Origin: Bdellovibrio bacteriovorus
GTDB lineage: Bacteria > Bdellovibrionota > Bdellovibrionia > Bdellovibrionales > Bdellovibrionaceae
DNA: 64,000 nucleotides
Assembly (NCBI RefSeq): GCF_001592735.1
Contig: NZ_LUKE01000001.1
Span: 1,771,018 to 1,835,017, forward strand
Reading direction: 5' to 3'
Below the pieces are notes generated by a model, which was given only the letters and a program-made list of their open reading frames with translations, searched no databases and was not told the origin of the DNA. The position numbers and the translations under genes are program-made. Positions 42,069 to 50,976 of this stretch are shown here, piece after piece; position 1 is the stretch's first letter; each line of letters starts with the position of its first letter.

Positions 42069-42734
42069 CTACCGAGCCGTGGGGCGTTCGCCAAATAAAA
42101 TAGTCCCAAGGCGCACGATTGTCGCTCCCTCTTCGATGGCGACCCGATAATCATGACTCGTCCCCATGGAAAGTTCTTTCATGGGGTGCTGGGGAGGGGC
42201 GGTTTTTTTAAGCTCGTCTCGCAATTGACATAATTGCTTAAAGTAAGGACGTACTTCGGCCCCAGTTTCGGTTAATGGAGGCATTGTCATGAGCCCCTGA
42301 ATGCTTAAATTCGAAAGGGTGAGCAATTCAGGCCAAAGGCGGCGAAGGGCTGTCAGGGTAAACCCTTCTTTAGAATCTTCATTGGCCACGTTGATTTGCA
42401 GCAGAATGTTTTGCGTGACATTTTTCTGAGCGCAGTGCCGATTTAAAACTTGGGCGAGCTCTAAAGAATCGATCGAATGAATCAGCGCGAATTGGCCAGC
42501 AACAAGTTTTGCCTTATTTTTTTGCAAATGCCCGATCAAATGCCATTGAATATCGGATAGGCCCTCGAGGTTTTTTTGTTTGGTCAGGGCTTCTTGAACA
42601 TAGTTTTCCGCAAAAGCACGTTGCCCTTGGGAATACAACAGCCGGATTTTTTCTTCCGGCTGAAGTTTAGAAACGGCTAACATTTGCGCAGGCGCGCATG
42701 ATTTTACAATCGAATTATAGTCCTGCTGGAGCAT
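42069..42734 (-). CDS. yggS: YggS/PLPBP pyridoxal-phosphate homeostasis protein
   Basis: A 221-aa fold-type III PLP-binding protein. The PLP lysine lies in 'MLAVSKLQP', then 'FAENYVQEA', 'WHLIGHLQKNKAK' and 'LSMGTSHDYRVAIEEGATIVRLGT' complete the family pattern. It buffers intracellular PLP rather than catalysing a reaction. ATG at 42734 is chosen from family length; it lies inside the last 20 bases of the protease gene, so the two are coupled. Confidence 0.92.
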   Translation of the reverse strand: MLQQDYNSIVKSCAPAQMLAVSKLQPEEKIRLLYSQGQRAFAENYVQEALTKQKNLEGLSDIQWHLIGHLQKNKAKLVAGQFALIHSIDSLELAQVLNRHCAQKNVTQNILLQINVANEDSKEGFTLTALRRLWPELLTLSNLSIQGLMTMPPLTETGAEVRPYFKQLCQLRDELKKTAPPQHPMKELSMGTSHDYRVAIEEGATIVRLGTILFGERPTAR

Positions 42735-43566
42735 CAACAAATACCGGAGCTTCCGCACCCATTTTTTGGGCTGATTCTAAGATATGATCTTTAAAGCGAG
42801 ATGCATAAGTGTACTCACCCCAATGACGGCAATCGCGAGCCAAGTTGTGGGGACCCCGAGTGATACCCAAAACGATCAGGCCATTTTCAGTCTCAAGATA
42901 CGCCGGTCCGCCAGAATCACCCGCGCAAGCACCTTGAGCATTTGATTGTTCTGTCACGATGATGTTGGAAAATAATTTTGCAATCGTCACATGAACAAAG
43001 TTTAAACCTGTTGCTTTTTGAGCGGGCACAGAAACTTCATTCACTAAACCGTAACCCGCTAGCAAAAGTTTTTGGCCAATTGATAATAACGTGTCGTTTA
43101 AAATTGCCACAGGTTTTGCAAATGACGGCGCTTCACCTTCGATCATCACGAGTCCAATGTCGTTAAATCCGGTGAAAACATTTTCTACGGGATCTAGTTC
43201 AAACTTATAACCTGGGTGAGTGACCGCGGCCTTCACTTTGCGAATGTTCACGTCATCAAATGACTGCGGTAATGTCTCGCCAAAAAAGATGCCAAACTTA
43301 TCGATGTCCATGTCTTGTAAGCAGTGGGTGGCCGTTAAAACTAGGTTTTCAGAAATCAAAGTGCCCGTACAAAAGCTGTGCGCGCGACCCATATAGTTCA
43401 TCACTAAAGAAACAGTCGATGCCGTTACGGCGTCAGTGCTTTTTGCGGCTTCGCCCCCAATAATTCCAGTTGGATTTTGCGTTTGAATTGTTGAAGTGTG
43501 AGTGGGCTTAGAGCAACCCGCAATCACTGTAAATAAAGATGCTAAAATTAAAAGATTTTTTTTCAA
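42715..43566 (-). CDS. Trypsin-like serine protease lipoprotein (S1)
   Basis: A 283-aa predicted lipoprotein protease. A TTG at 43566 is the start: GAGGGGG lies a few bases upstream and no ATG is near. The signal peptide ends in lipobox 'VIAGC'. The chymotrypsin fold starts with 'IIGGEAAKS'; the triad is His in 'LTATHCLQD', Asp in 'NDIGLVMIE' and Ser in 'GACAGDSGGPAY'. Secreted trypsin-like enzymes are numerous in Bdellovibrio; this one is anchored to the envelope. It precedes yggS with a short overlap. Confidence 0.88.
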   Translation of the reverse strand: MKKNLLILASLFTVIAGCSKPTHTSTIQTQNPTGIIGGEAAKSTDAVTASTVSLVMNYMGRAHSFCTGTLISENLVLTATHCLQDMDIDKFGIFFGETLPQSFDDVNIRKVKAAVTHPGYKFELDPVENVFTGFNDIGLVMIEGEAPSFAKPVAILNDTLLSIGQKLLLAGYGLVNEVSVPAQKATGLNFVHVTIAKLFSNIIVTEQSNAQGACAGDSGGPAYLETENGLIVLGITRGPHNLARDCRHWGEYTYASRFKDHILESAQKMGAEAPVFVDAPAGL

Positions 43567-43630
43567 GTTTCCCCCTCTTGAAACGAACGACCTAGCAGGG
43601 GAATTAGTCGAACTTATTTGCAATGTCAGC

Positions 43631-44224
43631 TTAGGAATTCTTTACGCTGTAGGGCGCCAGCATTTTATTTACCAATGTCATCGGCAGACCCACTATATTG
43701 TCGAAGGCGCCATCATAACGCAGCACAAAATTTCCACCGAGACCCTGAATGCCGTAAGCGCCGGCTTTATCCATGGGTTCGCCGGTCTGGATGTAATTCC
43801 AGATTTCTTCATCGGTCAGATTTTTAAAATGAACTTTGGTTGTCTCAGATTGAGAAATTTCTTTTCCTGACAGACTGTCGATAACGCAGACACCGGTGAT
43901 CACATCATGACTAATGCCCGACAAAAGTCGCAGGATGCGATAGGCGTCTTCTGGACTTTGGGGCTTTCCTAAAGGGGAATTTTCGAAAATCACCTCGGTA
44001 TCGGCGGCTAAAATGATAAACGGCTCGTTTTTTTGAGCTTTGACCTGGTCAAAAGCCGCGCGCGCTTTTCGTGCTGAGATATCTAAAATTTGGTCATGAA
44101 CATTTAGGTTTTTGTTAGGAATTTCCGATACTTTAGAAGGAACCACGTCAAAGTTGTAGCCAGCTTTTTTTAGAAGTTCGCGACGGCGTGGAGACTCTGA
44201 TGCCAGAATAAGTTTCGGTGTCAT
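43631..44224 (-). CDS. maf: Maf-like nucleoside triphosphate pyrophosphatase
   Basis: A 197-aa cytoplasmic pyrophosphatase of the Maf family that hydrolyses dTTP/UTP or modified nucleotides. Signatures are 'LILASESPRRRELLKKAGY', 'ILAADTEVIFE' and 'YGIQGLGGNFVLRYDGAFDNIVGLP'. The gene starts 28 bases from the divergent tadC-like gene. Confidence 0.94.
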   Translation of the reverse strand: MTPKLILASESPRRRELLKKAGYNFDVVPSKVSEIPNKNLNVHDQILDISARKARAAFDQVKAQKNEPFIILAADTEVIFENSPLGKPQSPEDAYRILRLLSGISHDVITGVCVIDSLSGKEISQSETTKVHFKNLTDEEIWNYIQTGEPMDKAGAYGIQGLGGNFVLRYDGAFDNIVGLPMTLVNKMLAPYSVKNS

Positions 44225-44252
44225 GAAGTAACTTGATCACAAAGAGGCCAAA

Positions 44253-45161
44253 ATGGGAAGTGCAGAGTTAATGCTCATTCTAGGTCTGCTCCTTGCGGGA
44301 GTAGCGGTCTTTCTATTTGTGAATTCCATCTTCGCCAGCAACAGCGATAAGCAACAGCTCTCTTGGGCGAATAACACCGAACCCGCAAAATCAAAAAACG
44401 CGATCATCAACTTCTCGCGTCCGCTGGTGCATCAGTTCACTCTGCAACATGCTTTAAGAATTCGCAGTGAAAGTTATCGCAAGCGGGTTCGTAAGTACAT
44501 TCTGACGTCCGGATTGTCGGCAGAGCTGAATGAAGATGAATTTATCGGCTTGCAGCTTTTATGGGGAATCATGTTCCCGATCTTCATGTTGGTGATGAAT
44601 TTTTCTCTGCAATTAGGTTTTTCACCTTACATCATGATCGGTGTGGGATTTATTGGCTTTTACTTGCCGCAAATTCATGCGCGTGGAGCAAAGAAGAAAC
44701 GTGAGCTCTCGGTGCGTGCCGATCTGCCATTTTTTATCGATCTTTTGGCCTTGTCAGTAGAAGCGGGTCTGGACTTTTTTTCGGCGATTCAAAAAATCGT
44801 GGATAAATCACGCAATACCGACAGCGTCTTGGCAGATGAACTAGGAACTGTTTTGAAAGATATCAAAGTCGGTGCTTCTAAGTCACAAGCTTTGAAAGAC
44901 ATGGGTGAGCGGTTGGATATGAACGAAATCACCAGCTTCGTGGCCGTCTTAGTTGATGCCGAAGCGACCGGGGCCAGTATTGCCCAGGTCTTAAAAGATC
45001 AGTCCGTGCAGATGCGTTTGGAAAGATTCGTTCGCGCAGAAAAAGCAGGAGCAAGAGCTTCGCAAACGATCCTGATTCCTTTGATGTTATTTATTTTGCC
45101 AGCGGTATTCATTGTGGTCTTTGGACCGGTCGCCGTTGGGTTTATGTATGGTGGTAAGTAA
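44253..45161 (+). CDS. tadC: TadC-like type II secretion F-domain protein
   Basis: A 302-aa inner-membrane protein with N-terminal helix, a pair of helices near residue 105-145 and two C-terminal helices around the T2SSF domain ('ADLPFFIDLLALSVEAGLDFFSAIQ', 'MGERLDMNEITSFVAVLVDAEATGASIAQVLKDQS'). This is the TadC pattern of Flp-pilus and Tad secretion machines. No tadA, tadB or pilin lies in the window; TadC usually sits beside TadB. It is the first gene of a six-gene operon with FHA proteins. Whether the rest of the machine is at another locus cannot be seen. Confidence 0.85.
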   Translation: MGSAELMLILGLLLAGVAVFLFVNSIFASNSDKQQLSWANNTEPAKSKNAIINFSRPLVHQFTLQHALRIRSESYRKRVRKYILTSGLSAELNEDEFIGLQLLWGIMFPIFMLVMNFSLQLGFSPYIMIGVGFIGFYLPQIHARGAKKKRELSVRADLPFFIDLLALSVEAGLDFFSAIQKIVDKSRNTDSVLADELGTVLKDIKVGASKSQALKDMGERLDMNEITSFVAVLVDAEATGASIAQVLKDQSVQMRLERFVRAEKAGARASQTILIPLMLFILPAVFIVVFGPVAVGFMYGGK

Positions 45162-45162
45162 A

Positions 45163-45510
45163 ATGACAGCGTTGATGAACAAAACCACAAATACGACATT
45201 GATTCCTCACTTGGGAGTTGCTGACAACTTCTTTACGCGGGGTAAGGGCCTTTTGGGGCGAAGCACGCTTTCGGCGGAAGAAGCTCTGTGGATTCATCGT
45301 TGTAACAGCATTCATACTTATTTTATGAAATTTCCGATCGACTGTGTTTTCGTGGATCGTGATTTGAAAGTAAAAAAAATCTATCGCAACGTCGGCCCTT
45401 GGAGATTTATTTTTCCGGTATGGGGAGCAAGCTCGGTGATTGAAATGTCAGCCGGGACGGCGGCGGATTTAAAAATCAACGTAGGGGATCAACTGCATGT
45501 GGGCACTTAG
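45163..45510 (+). CDS. DUF192 protein
   Basis: A 115-aa protein whose core 'RGKGLLGRSTLSAEEALWIHRCNSIHTYFMKFPIDCVFVDRDLKV' and 'VIEMSAGTAADLKINVGDQL' define DUF192. It lacks the usual signal peptide, so it is probably cytoplasmic. The ATG at 45163 starts one base after the tadC stop. It ends 14 bases into the first FHA gene. Function unknown; in other Tad-like loci the same family is occasionally present. Confidence 0.88.
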   Translation: MTALMNKTTNTTLIPHLGVADNFFTRGKGLLGRSTLSAEEALWIHRCNSIHTYFMKFPIDCVFVDRDLKVKKIYRNVGPWRFIFPVWGASSVIEMSAGTAADLKINVGDQLHVGT

Positions 45511-47158
45511 GATTTTGACCGGCCCTCAAGCGGGGCAACTGATAGAGCTTAAGTTAGGTAAGAACCTGATTGGTCGGGCTCCGCAGTGTGATATTAAATT
45601 AGTTAGCCCGGGTGTTTCTAAGGAACACACCGAGGTCGCGGTTTTTAAAGATAAGATCGTGGTGACGGATTTAAAATCCAGCAACGGGACCTACTTAAAC
45701 GGTATTCGTATTCAAAACAGTCTGATGCGCTTGGGTGATAAACTGGGTGTGCATGACGTATTACTAGATGTGATTCCGGCGCCCGAAGCACGCGCGACCA
45801 GTCCCCGTACGACGACAACTCACACAGGGACCGGAGTTCCGGCCCCGATGATGTATCAAGATGGTGGAGCGGCTGCGCAGATGCCACCGATGGGGATGAC
45901 TCAACCAGGAATGCCTCACGGAATGCCGCAAGCTATGGGTGGAATGCCTGGCGCAGGTCCGGCCCCCGCGCCCGCATACTCGCAAGGTGGTATTAAAGGC
46001 CTTATGGATAAGTTCCATGAATACATGGATCGTGTTGCGTTGCCAGGTGTTTACAAACTGCCACAGTTTGTAGAATTCAAATTAGTCCTTTTAGGATTTG
46101 TGGTTTTATTTATCTTCACGACCACTTTGCTTTCGATGATTCCGATGGTCGCGATTACCAGAGCCAGCATTATTAACGAAAGTAAGCGTCGCGCGGCATC
46201 GATTGCTCGTACGATTGCGACGATCAATCAAGCGGCACTGTTGCAGAATAACTATTCATCACTAAGTACGAATGCGGCTGAATCTGAAGAAGGTGTTACA
46301 CAAGTTTTAATTGTGCAACAGTCTGATGGATTAATTTTAGCACCGGCGACTCGTGCGGGCACCACGCCGGATTTGCCGTTTGTACACACGGCACGTAGAG
46401 AGATGCGCCCGCAAGCCGTTGAAATTGATAGCTCAACTATTGGGGCGAGCTTCCCGATAGGTTTATTTGACCCCAGTACGGGTGAGCAATCAGTGAAAGC
46501 CCATGCGATCGTTCTTTACGATATCGGAAGCTTGGCTTTTGATGATGGTCGCGCCATCAGTTTATTTATGCAGACCCTCGTGATTGCTTCGATTGTGGGA
46601 TTGTTGATTTATTTCTTTATGTATAAGTTGATTGAATTTCCAATCAATTCCTTAAATGCGCAGTTAGACACCGCGATGAGAGAAAAACAAGATAACACAC
46701 AAGTGAACTTCTTATTTCCTCCTCTGCAAGCTTTGATTGGCAATATCAATAGTTTGCTAACTCGGTATATCCACGGGGATACCGAAGGGGGCTCGTCGGC
46801 GGCGGGATTTGTTAATAAAGACGGTGAAGCTGAAAACCTAGTGCAAATCGTAGGCTTCCCCTGTATCGCGATTTCACGCGAAGGTCGTATTATCGCTTGT
46901 AATGCCGCCTTTAGCCAAGTGGCGCGTGCCGAAGTCTCGCAATTGCAGGGTCAGCCCTTTAAATCTTTACCGGATTTAGCTTTGCAAAAAAATATTGAGG
47001 GCCTTGTCGGGCGGACTCTTGAAAACTTACGTGGGATCCACACGGATCAGTTGGAATTCAGCGGACACTTGTGCGTGCTAAGTTGCCAAGCAATGGCGAC
47101 CGGAGAAAATGTAGATTATTTCTTGATCACGGTTTCACCCACTGAGGGAGGCTCTTGA
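45497..47158 (+). CDS. FHA-sensor membrane protein (FHA - TM - sensor - TM - PAS)
   Basis: A 553-aa protein. Residues about 1-95 form a complete FHA phosphothreonine-binding domain ('LIGRAPQCDIKL', 'VSKEHTEV', 'SSNGTYLNG'). A Met/Pro/Gly-rich linker runs to about residue 175, then membrane helix 1 (about 195-220), an extracytoplasmic segment of about 130 residues, membrane helix 2 (about 357-380), and a C-terminal PAS-like domain ('GFPCIAISREGRIIACNAAF'). The architecture is that of a sensor with an FHA input or output but no kinase. Overlaps both neighbours. Confidence 0.85.
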   Translation: MWALRILTGPQAGQLIELKLGKNLIGRAPQCDIKLVSPGVSKEHTEVAVFKDKIVVTDLKSSNGTYLNGIRIQNSLMRLGDKLGVHDVLLDVIPAPEARATSPRTTTTHTGTGVPAPMMYQDGGAAAQMPPMGMTQPGMPHGMPQAMGGMPGAGPAPAPAYSQGGIKGLMDKFHEYMDRVALPGVYKLPQFVEFKLVLLGFVVLFIFTTTLLSMIPMVAITRASIINESKRRAASIARTIATINQAALLQNNYSSLSTNAAESEEGVTQVLIVQQSDGLILAPATRAGTTPDLPFVHTARREMRPQAVEIDSSTIGASFPIGLFDPSTGEQSVKAHAIVLYDIGSLAFDDGRAISLFMQTLVIASIVGLLIYFFMYKLIEFPINSLNAQLDTAMREKQDNTQVNFLFPPLQALIGNINSLLTRYIHGDTEGGSSAAGFVNKDGEAENLVQIVGFPCIAISREGRIIACNAAFSQVARAEVSQLQGQPFKSLPDLALQKNIEGLVGRTLENLRGIHTDQLEFSGHLCVLSCQAMATGENVDYFLITVSPTEGGS

Positions 47159-48267
47159 TGGGGGCTGCCAATCAGTTAAAAGAAGCTTTGAAGTTTGATA
47201 TTGAGGTCACAAAAGGCCCTCATACGGGCATGCGTTTAAGCTTCTCAAAACAGATTGTCGGTATCGGGCGCGGACCTGAAAACGATATTATTTTATCGTC
47301 AGATCCTCGTAGCAGCCGTAAGCATGCTGAGATTCGTCAGCGTGATAGTGATTTTGTGATCGTCAATTTAAGTGAAAAGAACTTTATCTTGGTCAATGGC
47401 CAAACTGTTCAAACCGAAATCCTGACTCCAGGTTCGGTCATTCAAATTGGTGATTCAGAAATTCGTTTCAACCAAGAGATCTCGCAAATCAAGCCAGATC
47501 TTGCGGCCGTGCCATCGGTTTTTTCAACGCCGACGCCTCCGCCAATGCCATCGACACCTCCGCCAGCACCGATGGCTTCACCCAAAGCGCAAATGCCTGC
47601 GCGCCCCCAAGTGGCTTCCGCCCCGGCGATGCCTCGTCCGCAGACTCAGAATATGGGTTATGGTGGTTATCAACCACCGCCAGCTCGTCCGGCAGGTGCG
47701 GGTGTGGGTGGAGGGCCGTTATCAAATCCGAAAGTTCGTTTTTATGGAATCATCGCGATCATTGGGTTGGTGGGATATTATCTGTTCTTTTCGGACAGCC
47801 CTAAAGCTAAAAAAGATCCGAATGCTTTCCGTACTTCAGCCATTTCAATGCAAGAAGTGGCGGCGGCGCAAAAACGAACTGAAGAGATCATGACCACCAA
47901 AAAAGAAAAATATGATTCCGTTCAATATCGTCGTGCCCAGGAAAACTTTATCAAAGGTTTCCGAGACTATCAGCAAGGTCAGTACGCCCGAGCACGCGAA
48001 GCTTTCCAAGTGGTGTTAAACTTAGATCCGGAAAATGAGTTGGCAAAACGATACTATCATTTAGCCAAAATCAAATTTGATGAGTTAGTTAAATTTAATA
48101 TGATTCAAGGAAACCGTTATCGAGAAAAACGCAACTGGAGAATGTGCCAGTCCAATTACTCAAACGTTATGACTATGCTGCAGCACCGTAAGGATGACCC
48201 AAGTTACAAAGAAGCCAAACAATTCTTTGAAGAATGCACATTGAACTTAGAAGGAGGACGATACTAA
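47158..48267 (+). CDS. FHA-TPR membrane protein
   Basis: A 369-aa protein: FHA domain at about residues 15-105 ('GIGRGPENDIIL', 'SSRKHAEI', but 'NFILVNG' where NGTxxNG is usual, so phosphopeptide binding may be weakened), a Pro-rich linker to about 180, one membrane helix at 193-212, and TPR-like helices from about 258 ('FIKGFRDYQQGQYARAREAFQVVLNLDPENELA'). GGGAGG lies six bases before the ATG at 47158, which overlaps the previous stop by one base. The TPR part is on the far side of the membrane. Confidence 0.85.
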   Translation: MGAANQLKEALKFDIEVTKGPHTGMRLSFSKQIVGIGRGPENDIILSSDPRSSRKHAEIRQRDSDFVIVNLSEKNFILVNGQTVQTEILTPGSVIQIGDSEIRFNQEISQIKPDLAAVPSVFSTPTPPPMPSTPPPAPMASPKAQMPARPQVASAPAMPRPQTQNMGYGGYQPPPARPAGAGVGGGPLSNPKVRFYGIIAIIGLVGYYLFFSDSPKAKKDPNAFRTSAISMQEVAAAQKRTEEIMTTKKEKYDSVQYRRAQENFIKGFRDYQQGQYARAREAFQVVLNLDPENELAKRYYHLAKIKFDELVKFNMIQGNRYREKRNWRMCQSNYSNVMTMLQHRKDDPSYKEAKQFFEECTLNLEGGRY

Positions 48268-50282
48268 TGGCTCGCCTCCGTGTACGACTTCGTGGAAAAC
48301 CCATCTATGATATCACCCTTTCTGAAGACCGCTCCTACGTTGCGGGCCGTAAGGAAGATTGCGATATCGTATTACAACCTGAAAAAGGTATTTCGCGCGA
48401 GCATTTCAAAGTCTCTTACGTTGACGGTGTTTGGCAGGTAGAGGTTGTTTCTCGTTATGGTGAAGTGATTCACAACGGGGAACAGATTCAGCACTTAGAC
48501 CTGACTCATGGAGTGCTATTTTCTTTACCTCCGTATGAGTTTGATTATTTAAACACGACAGATGAAGTGGCCAAAGTGGACTCTTCATCAAATCTTCCGG
48601 CCTTGACGGGCGTGCATGAAGGGGCTGATTTCAGTGGCAGTGAAGAAAAAACTGTTATTGGTGTGGCCCCTACATCGGCCTATATAAAAATGGTGGATGT
48701 CGATAATGAAACCCAAGAAATGATTCGCCTCGATGCGGGGGATTCGTGGGTTGCGGGGCGGGAATCTAGCTGCCATATTCATATTCGTGATCCTCGTGTC
48801 AGCCGACGCCAGTTTGAAATCCGTCGCGCGGGCTCGCAATACGTGATTATTGACTTGGGCAGCGTGAATGGAACTTTGGTGAACGGCAGTCCGATTTCAT
48901 CAACTGAAACCACGCCAATTCGCAGTGGCGACGCGATCAGTGTTTTAACCAATTATCTTTATTTTGAGTTGCATGATTCTCACTTCCAAAACCGTTTGGA
49001 TATGGTGGATTTACCGCCGCCAAACCCTTTGGTCCCGGTGGGAGGGCAAGATTCCGCGCCAGTGGAATATCAACAGCAATCTCCGCATGAACTCATGCCT
49101 TATCACAATCATGCGGGCGTGCCGATGCAATATGATCCGCATGGACAGCCTTATCCGCTAGGGCCGGTGACCCCACCGCAACCGGTGGGGAAGCAAAAGT
49201 TTGATTTCCAAAAAAATCGCCCTAAGCTCATTATTGGGGCGGTGGCGCTGTTATTGGTGGCGTACTTGTTTAGCGACACCGGCGGTGGGCCAACACCCAC
49301 CGGACCGGTAGGGGCCGCCCCAGGTTCCCCGGCAGAAGTTTTTAATAAACTTAAACCTGAGCAGCAGGCTTTGGTTCGTCAGCGATATAAGGATGCGAAA
49401 AACTTGTACATGCAAGGAAAGTATCAATTAGCGCAAGATGAAATCGTAAAAATTCAGGAACTGGTTCCGGATTATGAAGACATCAAAGAAATTGAGCGTC
49501 TTTCGAAAGAAGCGATTTACATTCAAAATGAAGCTATTCGCCAAGCACAAATAGAAAAAGACAAAGCAGAAGCGGAAGAAAAATTTCAAAAACAAGCGAC
49601 GGTCTGTGAAAAACAAATCAATTCACAAACCACGATCGCGCAGCTTGAGGACTGTATCAGCCCGGTCTTGCAGTTCAATCCTGAACATCCTAGATATCTG
49701 GCAATGAGAATGCGGGTTGAAAGCTTCATGGCGCAAAAAGAAGCCCAGGATGCACAACGCTTGGCTCATCAGTCCCAAGTGGCACAGTTACGAGGAATGT
49801 ATAGCCGAGCTCAAGATGTGCATAAAAAGGGAAAACCTTTGGATGCCATCACCGCTTATGAAAAAGTGGCGGATTCAAGATTGCCGGACCCTTCAGGATT
49901 AAAGGCCCAATCAAAACGTGCTATTGCGACGATTCGTCAGCAAATGAACTCCAAGACCGCCAGCTTGCAAAGTGAAGCGCAAAAGTTCTATGAGTCGCAA
50001 AATTTAAAAGGCGCGATCATGGCTTTGCGTAAAGCTCGTATCATGGATCCCAACAATCCAGAGCTGCCAGAAAAAATCGAACTTTACACCACCGAACTGC
50101 GTAAGCAGATGATGAATATCTATCAAGAAGGAATTCTTGAAGAAAGCTTTGGTAACGTCGATGGTGGTGAGTCTAAAGCGGGGGCCAAAGACAAGTGGAA
50201 AAAAATCATGGAACTTGATGTGACAGATGGTGAGTACTATAAAAAGGCCTACATCAAGTTAAAAAAATACGGAGCTCTTTAA
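48267..50282 (+). CDS. Double-FHA, TPR membrane protein
   Basis: A 671-aa protein with two FHA domains (about 8-85, 'VAGRKEDCDIVL...ISREHFKV'; about 140-230, 'VAGRESSCHIHI...SRRQFEI...SVNGTLVNG'), a Gln/Pro-rich linker, one membrane helix at 321-337 and a long C-terminal helical part with TPR-like repeats and a charged coiled coil (about 420-450). The second FHA has Gln where His normally follows the binding Ser-Arg. ATG at 48267 overlaps the previous stop; AAGGAGG lies upstream. It extends the layout of the preceding gene. Confidence 0.85.
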   Translation: MARLRVRLRGKPIYDITLSEDRSYVAGRKEDCDIVLQPEKGISREHFKVSYVDGVWQVEVVSRYGEVIHNGEQIQHLDLTHGVLFSLPPYEFDYLNTTDEVAKVDSSSNLPALTGVHEGADFSGSEEKTVIGVAPTSAYIKMVDVDNETQEMIRLDAGDSWVAGRESSCHIHIRDPRVSRRQFEIRRAGSQYVIIDLGSVNGTLVNGSPISSTETTPIRSGDAISVLTNYLYFELHDSHFQNRLDMVDLPPPNPLVPVGGQDSAPVEYQQQSPHELMPYHNHAGVPMQYDPHGQPYPLGPVTPPQPVGKQKFDFQKNRPKLIIGAVALLLVAYLFSDTGGGPTPTGPVGAAPGSPAEVFNKLKPEQQALVRQRYKDAKNLYMQGKYQLAQDEIVKIQELVPDYEDIKEIERLSKEAIYIQNEAIRQAQIEKDKAEAEEKFQKQATVCEKQINSQTTIAQLEDCISPVLQFNPEHPRYLAMRMRVESFMAQKEAQDAQRLAHQSQVAQLRGMYSRAQDVHKKGKPLDAITAYEKVADSRLPDPSGLKAQSKRAIATIRQQMNSKTASLQSEAQKFYESQNLKGAIMALRKARIMDPNNPELPEKIELYTTELRKQMMNIYQEGILEESFGNVDGGESKAGAKDKWKKIMELDVTDGEYYKKAYIKLKKYGAL

Positions 50283-50968
50283 TGAAAATTCAAGATCGCT
50301 CGTATAGCACCAAGATTTTTAGACCAAAACCTTTGATTCATAAAGAAGATGATGGCTCCTTGATCGTCATTGCAACCTCATGGGGTCAGCCAGAGCATGC
50401 CGAGCGCGCTAAAGAGGAAGTGGTTAAATACGTCACGGCAGCAAAATCCGACGTCGAGGTGACTTCGCCGTTTGAATTCCTCACGTGTTTGTCTGACGAA
50501 GTGAATTACGTGCGCACGGGCGTTTTGATTGCTAATGATATTCTTTATCGAGGCGAAAATCGCAATGAATACTTTTCGGGTGTGGAGCTTTTAGCGGTAT
50601 TTAAGCGCGGTCCACAGGTCGCTTGGGCGCAGGTGGGATGTCCTAGCTTATTTATTCGTCGAGCGCGTCAAGGGATGCAGCCTTTATCTATCGGACAAGA
50701 CCTTTCGGCAGAGATGTCAAACGCGGATGAAACATTGCCACCCTTGCCTTCGCAATTATTGGGATTAGATCCCACTTGCTATGTGCAGTGCGGGCATACT
50801 TATGTGAAAGACGAAGATCAGCTGGTGTTATTGGCAAGCACCGCTGTTTCAACTTCATTATGGGTTCAGAACTATGAAGATCTGCAGTTGTCGTCGGTCA
50901 CTCAAAAAATGATTCAGGAAAATCCAGAGTCGCCATTTTGGTTGGGCTTAATCAACATGACGGAATAA
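50282..50968 (+). CDS. PP2C-like protein lacking metal-binding residues
   Basis: A 228-aa soluble protein I read as a degenerate PPM/PP2C phosphatase. 'LIVIATSWGQPEHAERAKEEVVKYV' matches motif II ('xxxxDGxGGxxxGExAS') with the Asp replaced, and 'FSGVELLAVFKRGPQVAWAQVGCPSLFIRR' matches the 'GTTxxxxx...VGDSRxYLxR' strand pair with Cys-Pro in place of Asp-Ser. Metal-dependent catalysis is therefore unlikely. Its ATG overlaps the stop of the FHA gene. A pseudophosphatase partner of the FHA proteins is the simplest idea, but the fold call itself rests on weak similarity. Confidence 0.6.
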   Translation: MKIQDRSYSTKIFRPKPLIHKEDDGSLIVIATSWGQPEHAERAKEEVVKYVTAAKSDVEVTSPFEFLTCLSDEVNYVRTGVLIANDILYRGENRNEYFSGVELLAVFKRGPQVAWAQVGCPSLFIRRARQGMQPLSIGQDLSAEMSNADETLPPLPSQLLGLDPTCYVQCGHTYVKDEDQLVLLASTAVSTSLWVQNYEDLQLSSVTQKMIQENPESPFWLGLINMTE

Positions 50969-50976
50969 GCCCGTCC

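Noticed and set aside
45765-46010. Tandem repeat array in the Met/Pro/Gly-rich linker
   Set aside because: It is compositionally biased coding sequence, not a regular DNA repeat.
47447-47893. Basic open frame overlapping the FHA-TPR gene on the same strand
   Set aside because: It is another frame of a proline-rich linker; the FHA-TPR reading is supported by domains and a ribosome site.
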